Positions 31,211-39,267 of a stretch of 42,230 nucleotides of DNA are shown here, one piece after another. The stretch's first letter is position 1. The number at the start of each line of letters is the position of its first letter. A model generated the notes under the pieces. The model was not told where the DNA came from. It searched no databases and was given only the letters and a program-made list of their open reading frames with translations. The position numbers and the translations under genes were made by a program. Source of the stretch: Rhodocyclaceae bacterium UBA2271 (GTDB lineage Bacteria; Pseudomonadota; Gammaproteobacteria; Burkholderiales; Rhodocyclaceae); NCBI GenBank assembly GCA_002347405.1, contig DDXB01000070.1, positions 1 through 42,230 on the forward strand, given 5' to 3'.

Positions 31211-33667
31211 TCATATCTCCAGGGTTTCATATTCGCGGCGCGCCGCCGGCTGGGCGACTGCGTGCGCCCAGGGGTCTTCGTAGTCCTGCAGCGCGTACAG
31301 CAGGCGCTCGTAAAGTTCACCGCGCCGCGCCGCATCCGCGACGACGATCTGCTTTACATAATCGAGGCCTACCCTTGCGACATAGTGGCAGGTGCGTTCG
31401 AGGTAATAGGCTTCCTCGCGATAGAGCTGCAGGAAGGCTCCTGAATATTCAAGAACCTCGGCATCACTGCCCACCTTGCACAGGAACATGGCGATCTCGG
31501 TCTTGATGCCGCCGTTGCCGGCGACGTAGAGCTCATAACCCGAGTCGACACCGATCACGCCGATGTCCTTGATGCCGGCTTCGGCACAGTTCCGCGGACA
31601 ACCGCTGACCGCGAGTTTCACCTTGTGCGGCGCCCACATGCCGAAAAGCATTTTCTCCAGCTTGACGCCCATGCTCATCGAGAGCTGGGTGCCGAAGCGG
31701 CAGTGCTCGGCGCCGACGCAGGTTTTCACGGTGCGGATCGACTTGCCGTAGGCGTGGCCGGAAACCAGCCCGGCCTTGCCCAAATCTTCCCAGACCTTGG
31801 GCAGGTCGCCCTTGCGGATGCCGAGCAGGTCGATGCGCGCGCCGCCGGTCATCTTGACGGTCGGCACCTGGTATTTCTCGGCGACGGCGGCGATCACGCG
31901 CAGTTCGTTCGGCGTGGTCAGGCCGCCCCACATGCGCGGCACGACCGAGAAGGTGCCGTCCCGCTGAATGTTGGCGTGGGCGCGTTCGTTGATGAAACGG
32001 CTTTGCGGGTCGTCCTCGGCTTCTTTCGGCCAGGACGAGATCAGATAGTAGTTGAGGGCCGGGCGGCAGGTGGCGCAGCCGTTCGGCGTTTTCCAGTCGA
32101 GCGCCCGCAGGGTGTCCGGAATGTTCAGCAGGTGCTGGTCACGGATGGCGGCCCGCACCTCGCCATGCGTGTGGTCCGTGCAACCGCACACCGGCTTGTT
32201 CTTGCTGTCCGACGGCTGGTAGGCACCGCCGACGGTCGAGGCGAGCAGTTGTTCGACGAGCCCGGTGCAGGAGCCACAGCTCGACGACGCCTTGGTGTGC
32301 TTGCGCACGTCCTCCACCGTAAATAGGCCATGCGTCTTGATCGCGCGGACGATGTCGCCCTTGCAGACGCCGTTGCAGCCGCAAACTTCGGCCGTGTCGG
32401 GCATCGTGGCCGCCTTGACCTGCCCGGAGTGGCCCGCATCACCAGTGTGATAAGCGCCCACATGGTTCTGTCCGAACATCAGGTGATCGCGAATTGCGGC
32501 GATGCTCTGCTGGTTCTTCAGCAACTGGAAATACCAGGTACCGTCGGCGGTGTCGCCGTAGAGCACGGCGCCGGCGAGATGATCACCCTGGATGACGAGT
32601 TTCTTGTAGACGCCGCCGGACGGATCGGCGAGGACGATTTCTTCCATCCCCTCGCCGCCCATGAAGTTGCCGGCCGAGAACACATCGATGCCGGTGACCT
32701 TGAGCTTGGTCGACGTGACCGAGCCGCTGTAACGGCCGATGCCCATCTGCGCGAGGTGGTTGGCGCAGACCCTGGCCTGTTCGAAGAGCGGGGCAACCAG
32801 ACCGTAGGCGATCCCCCGGTGCGCGACGCATTCGCCGACGGCATATATCTTCGGGTCGTAGGTCTGCAGCGTGTCGTCGACGACGATGCCTCGTTCGCAG
32901 CGGATGCCGGCCGATTCGGCCAGCGCGGTATTGGGGCGGATGCCGACGGCCATCACGACCAGGTCGGCCGGGATGCCCGTGCCGTCCTTGAAGCGGATGG
33001 CGGCGACGCGGCCGCTTTCTCCGGCAACCAGTTCCGCCGTCTGCTTGCCGAGCAGGAACTTCAGCCCCTTGGCTTCGAGCGAGGCCTGCAGCAGGTCGGC
33101 GGCGGTCTTGTCGAGCTGGCGCTCCATGATCCAGTCGGCCAGATGCACGACGGTGACGTCCATGCCCCGGAGCTTGAGGCCGTTGGCCGCCTCCAGGCCG
33201 AGCAGCCCGGCGCCGATCACGACGGCGTGACTGTGATGCTTGGCTGCCTCGATCATCGCTTCCGTGTCGGCGATGTCCCGATAGGCGATCACCCCCGGCA
33301 GGTCCTTGCCCGGTACCGGCAGGATGAAAGGCGCGGAGCCGGTGGCGAGCAATAGCCTGTCGTAGCTGGTTTCAGTGCCGTCGGCAGCGATGACCTTGCG
33401 TGCCTTGCGATCGATCTTCGTCACCTGCTTGCCGGTGTGCAGGGTGATGCCGTTGTCGCGGTACCAGTCCAGGTCGTTGAGGACGATGTCGGGCAGCGTC
33501 ATCTCGCCGGCCAGCACCGGCGAGAGCAGGATGCGGTTGTAGTTGGGATGCGGCTCGGCGCCGAACACGGTGATCTCGTAGAGATCGGGCGCGAGCTTGA
33601 GCAGTTCTTCGAGGGTGCGGCAGCCGGCCATGCCGTTGCCGACCATGACGAGTTTCTGTTTATTCAT
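31211..33667 (-). CDS. nirB: NADH-dependent nitrite reductase large subunit
   Basis: An 818-residue enzyme that reduces nitrite to ammonium. An N-terminal FAD/NADH domain (VMVGNGMAGCRTLEELL, later HHSHAVVIGAGLLGLEAANG) is followed by two BFD-like cluster segments (CGCNGVCKGD, SCGSCTGL) and the siroheme-[4Fe-4S] region with CVGAEHCRFGT and SGCPRNCAEAG, whose four cysteines bind the coupled cluster and siroheme. Length and order are as in other NirB proteins. It sits 10 bp after nrtD and just before nirD, in the usual assimilation operon. Confidence 0.96.
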   Translation of the reverse strand: MNKQKLVMVGNGMAGCRTLEELLKLAPDLYEITVFGAEPHPNYNRILLSPVLAGEMTLPDIVLNDLDWYRDNGITLHTGKQVTKIDRKARKVIAADGTETSYDRLLLATGSAPFILPVPGKDLPGVIAYRDIADTEAMIEAAKHHSHAVVIGAGLLGLEAANGLKLRGMDVTVVHLADWIMERQLDKTAADLLQASLEAKGLKFLLGKQTAELVAGESGRVAAIRFKDGTGIPADLVVMAVGIRPNTALAESAGIRCERGIVVDDTLQTYDPKIYAVGECVAHRGIAYGLVAPLFEQARVCANHLAQMGIGRYSGSVTSTKLKVTGIDVFSAGNFMGGEGMEEIVLADPSGGVYKKLVIQGDHLAGAVLYGDTADGTWYFQLLKNQQSIAAIRDHLMFGQNHVGAYHTGDAGHSGQVKAATMPDTAEVCGCNGVCKGDIVRAIKTHGLFTVEDVRKHTKASSSCGSCTGLVEQLLASTVGGAYQPSDSKNKPVCGCTDHTHGEVRAAIRDQHLLNIPDTLRALDWKTPNGCATCRPALNYYLISSWPKEAEDDPQSRFINERAHANIQRDGTFSVVPRMWGGLTTPNELRVIAAVAEKYQVPTVKMTGGARIDLLGIRKGDLPKVWEDLGKAGLVSGHAYGKSIRTVKTCVGAEHCRFGTQLSMSMGVKLEKMLFGMWAPHKVKLAVSGCPRNCAEAGIKDIGVIGVDSGYELYVAGNGGIKTEIAMFLCKVGSDAEVLEYSGAFLQLYREEAYYLERTCHYVARVGLDYVKQIVVADAARRGELYERLLYALQDYEDPWAHAVAQPAARREYETLEI

Positions 33668-33677
33668 GAAGATATCC

Positions 33678-34478
33678 TTAGGCGGCGATGGGGTGACTCT
33701 GTTTGGCGTAAAGGAACTCGATCACCGCCGAGCGGCAATCCATGTAGCGCGGGTCGTGCGCCAGCGCGATGCGGTTGCGCGGGCGCGGCAGATCGATGCT
33801 GAGGATTTCGCCGATGGTGGCCGCCGGGCCGTTGGTCATCATGACGATGCGGTCGGAGAGCAGCACCGCCTCATCGACATCGTGCGTGACCATCACCACG
33901 GTCGCCTGGGTGGCGTCGCAGATTTTCATCAGCTCATCCTGCAAGCGGGCGCGGGTGAGGGCGTCGAGCGCGCCGAAGGGCTCGTCCATCAGCAGCACCT
34001 TCGGCTCCATCGCCAGCGCACGGGCGATACCGACGCGCTGCTTCATGCCGCCGGAGATCTCGCCCGGATACTTGTGCATGGCGTGGCCAAGGCCGACCAT
34101 TTCGAGGACGCGCGTGGTGCGTTCCTTCAATTGCTGTTTCGATTCAGTCTTGCTGAACACCCGTTCGACGCCGAGATGGACGTTCTCGAAACAGCTCAGC
34201 CAGGGCAGCAGCGAGTGGTTCTGAAACACCACCGCACGTTCCGGGCCGGGGCCGGGAATCTCGCGCCCGGCGCAGAGCATCACGCCGGAGGTCGGCAGCG
34301 TGAGGCCGGCGATCAGGTTGAGCAGGGTGGACTTGCCGCAGCCCGAGTGGCCGATCAGCGAGACGAACTCACCCTGACGGATGTTCAGGTGGATGTCGGT
34401 GAGGGCGACGAACTTGCCCTTCTTGGTGTCGAAACTCATGCCGACCTTTTCGACTTGTACGAATTTTTCTGGGCTCAT
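33678..34478 (-). CDS. nrtD: Nitrate ABC transporter ATP-binding protein
   Basis: A 266-residue ATPase of the nitrate/sulfonate/taurine importer group. Walker A is GHSGCGKST, the signature is ISGGMKQRVGIARA, Walker B is VLLMDEPFGALD and the H-loop is in VTHDVDEAV. It lacks the C-terminal substrate-binding extension of cyanobacterial NrtC, so it matches NrtD/NasD. Together with NrtB and NrtA it would import nitrate and perhaps nitrite. It starts 1 base after the nrtB stop. Confidence 0.92.
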   Translation of the reverse strand: MSPEKFVQVEKVGMSFDTKKGKFVALTDIHLNIRQGEFVSLIGHSGCGKSTLLNLIAGLTLPTSGVMLCAGREIPGPGPERAVVFQNHSLLPWLSCFENVHLGVERVFSKTESKQQLKERTTRVLEMVGLGHAMHKYPGEISGGMKQRVGIARALAMEPKVLLMDEPFGALDALTRARLQDELMKICDATQATVVMVTHDVDEAVLLSDRIVMMTNGPAATIGEILSIDLPRPRNRIALAHDPRYMDCRSAVIEFLYAKQSHPIAA

Positions 34479-34479
34479 A

Positions 34480-35403
34480 TCAGGACTCCGTATGCAGGCG
34501 CTTGGCCAGGAACACTAACGCCTGTTCGAGAATCAGCCCGACGATGCCGATGACGAAGATGGCGATGATGATGTGCTCGACCTTGAGGTTGTTCCACTCG
34601 TCCCACACCCAGAAGCCGATGCCGACGCCGCCGGTGAGCATCTCCGCCGCGACGATTACCAGCCACGCAGTCCCGATCGACAGCCGGATGCCGGTGAGCA
34701 TGTAGGGCAGCACGCTGGGTAAGAGGATCTTGGTGAGAATCTTCCACTCGGAGAGGTTGAGCACGCGCGCGACGTTGAGATAATCCTGTGGCACGCGCAT
34801 CACGCCCTGGGCGGTGTTCATGATCATCGGCCAGATGGAGCAGATGAAGATCGTCCAGATGGCGGCCGGGTCGGCCCGTTGAAACACCAGCAGGCCGATC
34901 GGCAACCAGGCCAGGGGGCTGACCGGCCGCAGCAGGCTGATGATCGGGTTGATCATGCTGGCCATGGTGGCGAAGCGGCCGAGAATGAAGCCAACCGGGA
35001 TGCCCACCAGCGCAGCGATGCCGAAGCCGATACCGACGCGTTCCAGCGAGGCGAGAATGTTCCAGCCGATGCCCTGGTCGTTCGGCCCGTTGCTGTAGAA
35101 CGGGTCGGCGAAGAGAATGGCCGCGGCGTCCCAGGTTTTGCCTGGCGTCGGGATGCTGCCACCGTTCACCGTCGCCAGATGCCAGATGCCGATCAGCAGG
35201 GCCATGCCGATCAGTGGCGGCAGCACCGCAGCGAGGAATGCCCGCATGACTGCGGCATCCTGCTCCATGCTGCTCGGCCCGGCGAGTTGCGAAGGCGCCG
35301 GCGGCGGCGGGACACTCAGCCCGACTTTGCGGATCGGGGTGACCGGCGCCGCCGTCCCGCCAGCGCCGACTTTTTCAAGTGCATCGACGGTAATCGCGGT
35401 CAT
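34480..35403 (-). CDS. nrtB: Nitrate ABC transporter permease
   Basis: A 307-residue permease with six or so membrane helices and the inner-membrane-component signature in the region around TAQGVMRVPQDYLNVARVL. I place the start at the ATG at 35403, which has AAGGAGAG just upstream; the ATG at 35421 precedes that site. The N-terminal cytoplasmic tail (residues about 8-45) is unusually long, Pro/Ala-rich, and begins with LEKVGAGGTAAPV, encoded by copy 6 of the 24-bp element, followed by a diverged RKVGLSVPPPP. The tail is probably dispensable, repeat-derived sequence. Confidence 0.92.
   Translation of the reverse strand: MTAITVDALEKVGAGGTAAPVTPIRKVGLSVPPPPAPSQLAGPSSMEQDAAVMRAFLAAVLPPLIGMALLIGIWHLATVNGGSIPTPGKTWDAAAILFADPFYSNGPNDQGIGWNILASLERVGIGFGIAALVGIPVGFILGRFATMASMINPIISLLRPVSPLAWLPIGLLVFQRADPAAIWTIFICSIWPMIMNTAQGVMRVPQDYLNVARVLNLSEWKILTKILLPSVLPYMLTGIRLSIGTAWLVIVAAEMLTGGVGIGFWVWDEWNNLKVEHIIIAIFVIGIVGLILEQALVFLAKRLHTES
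35350..35373 (-). repeat. Interspersed 24-bp element, copy 6 (inside nrtB)
   Basis: On the minus strand AAAGTCGGCGCTGGCG, GG, ACGGCG, read in frame as KVGAGGTA in the N-terminal tail of NrtB. Confidence 0.7.
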
Positions 35404-35427
35404 CTCGCTCTCCTTGTGCATGTGTCC

Positions 35428-36714
35428 TTACACCTTGACCTTGAAGCCGTCGGCATACTTCTTCGGGTCCTTGCCGTTCCAGACCACGCCGTCGATCAGC
35501 TTCGATTCGCGCATCTCGCTCTTGGGCACGGCAACCTTGAGCTGGCTGGCGGCTTCCTTGTAGAGCGCGATCTGGTTGACCTTCTTCGCCACGGCGAGGT
35601 AGTCGGGATGGTCCTTGAGCAGACCCCAGCGCTTGTGCTGGGTCAAAAACCACATGCCATCCGACAGATAGGGGAAGTTCACCGCGCCATCGTTGTGGAA
35701 CTTCATGTAGTTCTTATCCGACCAGCCCTTGCCGATGCCGTTTTCATACTGACCGATCATGCGGCCGCGAATCACGTCGACGTCGGTATTGACGTAAGAC
35801 TTGGCCGCGATGGTCTCTGCTGTCTTGCTGCGGTTGGCGGCGGAAGCATCGATCCACATCGAGGCTTCCAGCACGGCCATGATCATGGCGCGAGCGGTGT
35901 TCGGATATTTATTTGTGAAATCGGCGGTCGTACCCAGCACTTTCTCCGGGTGATCGACCCAGATGTCCTGCGAGGTGGCGGCAGTGAAGCCCACCTTGTC
36001 GATGATGGCGCGCTGGTTCCAGGGCTCGCCGACGCAGAAACCGTCCATGCTGCCCACGCGCGCGTTGGCCACCATCTGCGGCGGCGGCACGACGATGGTC
36101 TTGACGTCCTTGATCGGGTTGATGCCGTAGGTCGCCAGCCAGTAATAGAGCCACATGGCGTGCGTGCCGGTCGGAAAAGTCTGGGCGAAGGTGTATTCCT
36201 TTTCCTTCTTCGCCACCAGCGCGGCCAGGCTCGGGCCATCTATTGCGCCCTTGTCCTTCATCTGGTTCGCCAGCGAGATACCCTGGCCGTTGTTGTTGAT
36301 CGTCATGAGCACCGACATGTCCTTCTTCGGGCCACCAATGCCGAGTTGCACACCGTAGATCAGGCCATAGAGCACATGGGCGGCATCGAGTTCGCCGTTG
36401 ACCAACTTGTCACGCACGCCAGCCCACGAGGCTTCCTTGGTCGGCACGATCTTGATGCCGTATTTCTTGTCGAAACCCATTACCGACGCCATGACGACGG
36501 AGGCACAGTCGGTGAGCGGGATGAAACCGATGCGCACTTCTTCCTTCTCGGGCTTGTCGGAACCGGCTGCCCATGCCGCGGAACGAAGTCCGGGGGGCAG
36601 GGCGCTCATGAGCGCGGCACCGGCGGCCAATTGCAGACCATGGCGCAGGAAGTCGCGCTTGGAAGTTTCGACGGGAGCAGGGCAGGCAGGCAGGATAGTG
36701 GGTTCATGTTTCAT
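35428..36714 (-). CDS. nrtA: Nitrate-binding periplasmic protein of the ABC importer
   Basis: A 428-residue solute-binding protein starting at the ATG at 36714, with GGAGATCGAG before it; the longer frame to 36777 runs through the terminator and is rejected. The N-terminus has SKRDFLRHGLQLAAGAAL, a Tat-like signal with KR rather than RR, which implies export as a folded protein. The body matches NrtA/NasS-type nitrate binders (IGFIPLTDCASVVMA, GTHAMWLYYWLA, VGEPWNQRAI). The signal peptide argues for transport rather than for a cytoplasmic NasS sensor. It is the first gene of the nitrate operon. Confidence 0.92.
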   Translation of the reverse strand: MKHEPTILPACPAPVETSKRDFLRHGLQLAAGAALMSALPPGLRSAAWAAGSDKPEKEEVRIGFIPLTDCASVVMASVMGFDKKYGIKIVPTKEASWAGVRDKLVNGELDAAHVLYGLIYGVQLGIGGPKKDMSVLMTINNNGQGISLANQMKDKGAIDGPSLAALVAKKEKEYTFAQTFPTGTHAMWLYYWLATYGINPIKDVKTIVVPPPQMVANARVGSMDGFCVGEPWNQRAIIDKVGFTAATSQDIWVDHPEKVLGTTADFTNKYPNTARAMIMAVLEASMWIDASAANRSKTAETIAAKSYVNTDVDVIRGRMIGQYENGIGKGWSDKNYMKFHNDGAVNFPYLSDGMWFLTQHKRWGLLKDHPDYLAVAKKVNQIALYKEAASQLKVAVPKSEMRESKLIDGVVWNGKDPKKYADGFKVKV

Positions 36715-36731
36715 CTCGATCTCCGAAGGAC

Positions 36732-36793
36732 AATAAAAAACGGCGTCGATCACTGCCCGATAAAAAATACGGGGCAAAGATCAGACGCCGTTG
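36732..36793 (-). terminator. Leader terminator (attenuator) of the nitrate operon
   Basis: On the minus strand AACGGCGTC (36785-36793) pairs with GACGCCGTT (36739-36747), extended by inner GATC/GATC and GCCC/GGGC pairs, and TTTTTTATT follows. This is an intrinsic terminator placed before nrtA. Its 5' arm is shared with ANTAR hairpin 2, so the two folds exclude each other. Confidence 0.85.
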
Positions 36794-36797
36794 TCTG
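36782..36797 (-). ncRNA. ANTAR-target hairpin 2 (P2)
   Basis: On the minus strand CAGAC-AACGGC-GTCTG: a 5-bp stem with a 6-nt loop having A at position 1 and G at position 4, the features required by ANTAR proteins. Its 3' half is also the 5' arm of the terminator. Confidence 0.85.
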
Positions 36798-36800
36798 TTG

Positions 36801-36822
36801 GTCGAACCGCCGTTGGCTCGAC
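36801..36822 (-). ncRNA. ANTAR-target hairpin 1 (P1)
   Basis: On the minus strand GTCGAGCC-AACGGC-GGTTCGAC: an 8-bp stem with the same AACGGC hexaloop as hairpin 2, three bases upstream of it. The pair of loops is the known binding signature of a NasT/NasR dimer. Confidence 0.85.
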
Positions 36823-36837
36823 ACTCAATGTCTATTC

Positions 36838-36854
36838 AGCAATCGCCGTGCCAG
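36838..36854 (-). promoter_or_regulatory. Sigma-54 promoter of the nitrate operon
   Basis: The minus strand reads CTGGCACGGCGATTGCT, a near-perfect match to the sigma-54 -24/-12 consensus (TGGCACG, four bases, TTGCW). Transcription should start near 36828, so both ANTAR hairpins and the terminator are within the leader RNA. Confidence 0.85.
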
Positions 36855-36902
36855 TTCCCATTCAAGTCGACAATATCAATATGATTCATGTGCTTGGATA
36901 TG

Positions 36903-36926
36903 AAAGTCGGCGCTGGCGGTACGGCG
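36903..36926 (+). repeat. Interspersed 24-bp element, copy 7 (upstream of the sigma-54 promoter)
   Basis: AAAGTCGGCGCTGGCG, GT, ACGGCG. This is the only full copy outside a gene. It lies between the NtrC-like site and the sigma-54 promoter. Confidence 0.7.
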
Positions 36927-36943
36927 TCGCCGTCCTCCATGCT

Positions 36944-36958
36944 GCACTGCATATGTGC
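36944..36958. promoter_or_regulatory. Candidate NtrC binding site
   Basis: GCACTGCATATGTGC is a 15-bp dyad with GCAC, seven bases and GTGC, the core spacing of NtrC enhancer sites. It lies about 100 bp upstream of the sigma-54 promoter, the usual distance. Confidence 0.55.
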
Positions 36959-36994
36959 GGGAATGCTTATAAAGGCACCAAACCGGGGCGTAGG

Positions 36995-37570
36995 TCAAAG
37001 CAGCAACCTGGCCATATCGACCAGATTGGCGGCCACCTTGGCGAGCGGCTGCGACTGCTCCATCGCCAGTTTGCGCAAGGCGGCGTAGGCGGCATCCTCG
37101 TCGAGGCCGCGGCTTTTCATCAGGATGCCCTTGGCCTTGTCGATGAGCTTGCGCTCGGACAGCTTGCGGCCGGCATCGGCCAGTTCGCGCTTCATGGATT
37201 GATGTTCATCGAAACGCGCGACCGCGACATCGACGACCGGTTTCAGGCGGCCGATGTCGAAGCCATCGACGACATAGGCGGCCACGCCGGCCTGGATCGC
37301 CGAGCGGATCGTGCCGCTGTCGCCGTCCTGCGAGAACATCACCACCGGGCGCGGCATGTCGCGGTTCATCACCGCCAGATGCTCCAGCGTGTCGCGTGAC
37401 GGCGATTCGGTTTCGATCAGGATGATGTCCGGCTTTATCTCCTCGATGCGCTCGATCAGTTCCTGCGCCGAGGGCAGCACGGCAGCAACCTGATGCCCGG
37501 CCTGGATCAGCCCGCTGCAGATATCCACCGCACGCTTCTGCGATTCGTCGATTACGAGGATGCGGGCCAT
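36995..37570 (-). CDS. nasT: ANTAR-domain antiterminator NasT
   Basis: A 191-residue protein with an N-terminal receiver-like domain (ARILVIDESQKRAVDICSG) and a C-terminal ANTAR RNA-binding domain (ERKLIDKAKGILMKSRGLD, then AYAALRKLAMEQ). It would bind the two AACGGC hairpins in the nrtA leader and prevent termination. The usual phospho-acceptor Asp is replaced by Glu (E53 in IILIETESP), in keeping with control by protein binding rather than phosphorylation. Its usual partner, the nitrate sensor NasS, is not encoded next to it. It lies upstream of the operon, same strand, and 79 bp after ampD. Confidence 0.92.
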   Translation of the reverse strand: MARILVIDESQKRAVDICSGLIQAGHQVAAVLPSAQELIERIEEIKPDIILIETESPSRDTLEHLAVMNRDMPRPVVMFSQDGDSGTIRSAIQAGVAAYVVDGFDIGRLKPVVDVAVARFDEHQSMKRELADAGRKLSERKLIDKAKGILMKSRGLDEDAAYAALRKLAMEQSQPLAKVAANLVDMARLLL

Positions 37571-37649
37571 GGGCTAGGGAATATCGGGAAAGACATGCAT
37601 CTCTTACGCAATAAACGTACCCGGTTGCGCCTGATCGGCGGCGAACCCA

Positions 37650-38423
37650 TCAAAAGCCGTTCTTTTCCTCGATCAGGCAGCGCAGCAGGGCCAACTCGTC
37701 GGGCGTAACCGCGGCGTCGGAATCCTCCCCGCGAAAATGCCGCCGGAAGGCGGTCAGGGCGGCCTGCGGGTCGGACACGTCGTAGCCGAAAGCCCGCAAT
37801 AACAAGTTCGCATCGGCGGATTCGAGCGGCGTCGGGGACGGTTGCCGGCACCAGACCCCGAAACCGGCCTCCGCCAGACGCTGCCAGGGGAAATAGCGGC
37901 TCGGATCGACCTTGCGGCGCGGCGCGACATCGCCATGGCCGAGAACATTCGCCGGCGGAAACGGGTAGCGCGTCTGCAAATCCTGCAACAGGGCGAGCAG
38001 GGCGGTGATCTGGACTTCCGGGAAGGGTTCAGCGCCGTTGTTGTCCAGTTCGATGCCGATCGATGCCGAGTTGAGGTCGGTGTTGCCGCCCCAGTATGAA
38101 ACGCCGGCATGCCAGGCCCGCCGGCGTTCATCCACCAGTTGGTAGAGCGTGCCGTCGCGGTCGATCAGGTAATGCGAGCTCACCTTGCGGGCCGGGTCGG
38201 TCAGCGTGCGCAGCGCATCCGCCGCACGGTCGTTCGACGTCTGGTGCAGGATCACGTAGTTGGGTCGCCGCTCGTCATGGTTCGGCGACGGCACGACAAT
38301 CGGCTGCCCGGGCGCACCGGTCGGCAACGGAGCGCAGGCGGTCAGCAGCGCGCAGGCGCACAACAGCAGCCATCTGAGCGGCAATAACCGCAGATCAACT
38401 CCGGCTCCGTCATTCCGGCGCAT
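37650..38423 (-). CDS. AmpD-like N-acetylmuramoyl-L-alanine amidase, lipoprotein
   Basis: An amidase-2 family enzyme cleaving the bond between muramic acid and peptide in cell-wall fragments. YVILHQTSN, WHAGVSYWGG, SIGIELDN and VLGHGDVAP carry the zinc and catalytic residues. The N-terminus has LPLRWLLLCACALLTACAP, a lipoprotein signal with LTAC, so unlike cytoplasmic AmpD it should be membrane-anchored. The start is uncertain: the ATG at 38423 lies inside a MITE-like repeat, while a TTG at 38384 begins just before the signal and gives 244 residues. Frames further upstream are repeat-encoded and rejected. A deleted copy of this gene is at 41913-42142. Confidence 0.85.
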   Translation of the reverse strand: MRRNDGAGVDLRLLPLRWLLLCACALLTACAPLPTGAPGQPIVVPSPNHDERRPNYVILHQTSNDRAADALRTLTDPARKVSSHYLIDRDGTLYQLVDERRRAWHAGVSYWGGNTDLNSASIGIELDNNGAEPFPEVQITALLALLQDLQTRYPFPPANVLGHGDVAPRRKVDPSRYFPWQRLAEAGFGVWCRQPSPTPLESADANLLLRAFGYDVSDPQAALTAFRRHFRGEDSDAAVTPDELALLRCLIEEKNGF

Positions 38424-38497
38424 GCCGGAATCCAGTGGATTCAATAACCTGGACACCGGCCTGCGCCGGTGTGACGAATTGATCAACGTTTCCCAGA
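38390..38497. repeat. MITE-like repeat, diverged copy at the ampD start
   Basis: It has the same order as copy A: AGATCAACTCC, the hairpin ATTCCGGCGCATGCCGGAAT, ACCGGCCTGCGCCGGT, then GAATTGATCAACGTTTCCC. The ends are more decayed than in copies A and B. It reaches into the 5' end of the amidase gene and supplies a possible start codon. Confidence 0.65.
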
Positions 38498-38612
38498 AAG
38501 TATCGAACCAGATCAGCATGGTGACTATTCTGGCTTAATGTCGCCGATCTGTGCGCGCGGTAAACATGTAAAGTTTGGTGCTTTTGAACCGCCGGGTTAA
38601 AGACCTGTCACC

Positions 38613-39260
38613 ATGAATCTCAACTTGCGCACGCTGCTTATTGCATCGACGTTTGTGGCATTGCTTCTGCTGGGTGCCTGCGGCCGTGAGCCAACGCACC
38701 CGTCCTTGCCACCGGGAACGGTCGTTCTGGCGATTGGTGACAGCGTGACCTTCGGCACCGGTGCCGCGCCCGGCGAGGATTACCCGACGCAACTGGCATC
38801 CATCACCGGTTGGGCCATCCTGAACCACGGCATTCCCGGGGACACCTCTGCCGGGTTGCAGGCAAGAGTCGACACGGTGCTCAGTGAAACGAATCCCGCG
38901 CTGGTGATCGTCGAAATTGGCGGCAACGACTTTCTGCGTCGCCAACCAGAAGCCGAAACAAAAGAGAACGTTCGCGCCATCCTGAAACGCATCCGGCAGA
39001 CGGGGATTCCGGTGGTGCTGGTTGCGACACCCAAGTTCTCCCCGCTTGGGGCTGCGATCGGCCTGTTACCGGATTCCCCGATCTACGCGGAACTTGCCGA
39101 AGAAGAACAGGTTCCACTGGTACCGGCCATCTTCGCCAGGGTGCTCGCCGATCCCAAGCTGAAATCCGATCACATCCACCCGAACGCGGCGGGATACCGC
39201 AAGCTTGCCGAAGGCATTGCCGCCGAACTCGTCAATTTCGGATTTGTCGCGAAGAAATGA
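38613..39260 (+). CDS. SGNH/GDSL-family esterase lipoprotein (TesA-like)
   Basis: A 215-residue hydrolase with a lipoprotein signal (LLIASTFVALLLLGAC, Cys at about 23) and the four SGNH blocks: GDSVTFGTG with the catalytic Ser, the block I/II Gly in HGIPGDTS, GGNDFL with Asn, and DHIHPN with the Asp-His pair near the C-terminus. It resembles arylesterase/lysophospholipase TesA, but with a lipid anchor in place of a cleaved signal. It would act on esters in the periplasm. It is followed 7 bases later by the deformylase gene. Confidence 0.88.
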   Translation: MNLNLRTLLIASTFVALLLLGACGREPTHPSLPPGTVVLAIGDSVTFGTGAAPGEDYPTQLASITGWAILNHGIPGDTSAGLQARVDTVLSETNPALVIVEIGGNDFLRRQPEAETKENVRAILKRIRQTGIPVVLVATPKFSPLGAAIGLLPDSPIYAELAEEEQVPLVPAIFARVLADPKLKSDHIHPNAAGYRKLAEGIAAELVNFGFVAKK

Positions 39261-39267
39261 GAGAGAC

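Noticed and set aside
29240..31444. A 734-codon open frame on the plus strand
   Set aside because: It is antisense to nasA, nirD and part of nirB, which have clear motifs. Its protein has the Arg/Gly/His-rich look of a high-GC shadow frame.
35315..35335. CCCGACTTTGCGGATCGGGG in nrtB as an element copy
   Set aside because: Only the AAAGTCGG end matches; it was kept as a comment on the NrtB tail rather than a separate repeat.
35428..36777. NrtA considered as the cytoplasmic sensor NasS
   Set aside because: It has a Tat-like export signal and lies with the permease and ATPase genes, which fits a transport protein.
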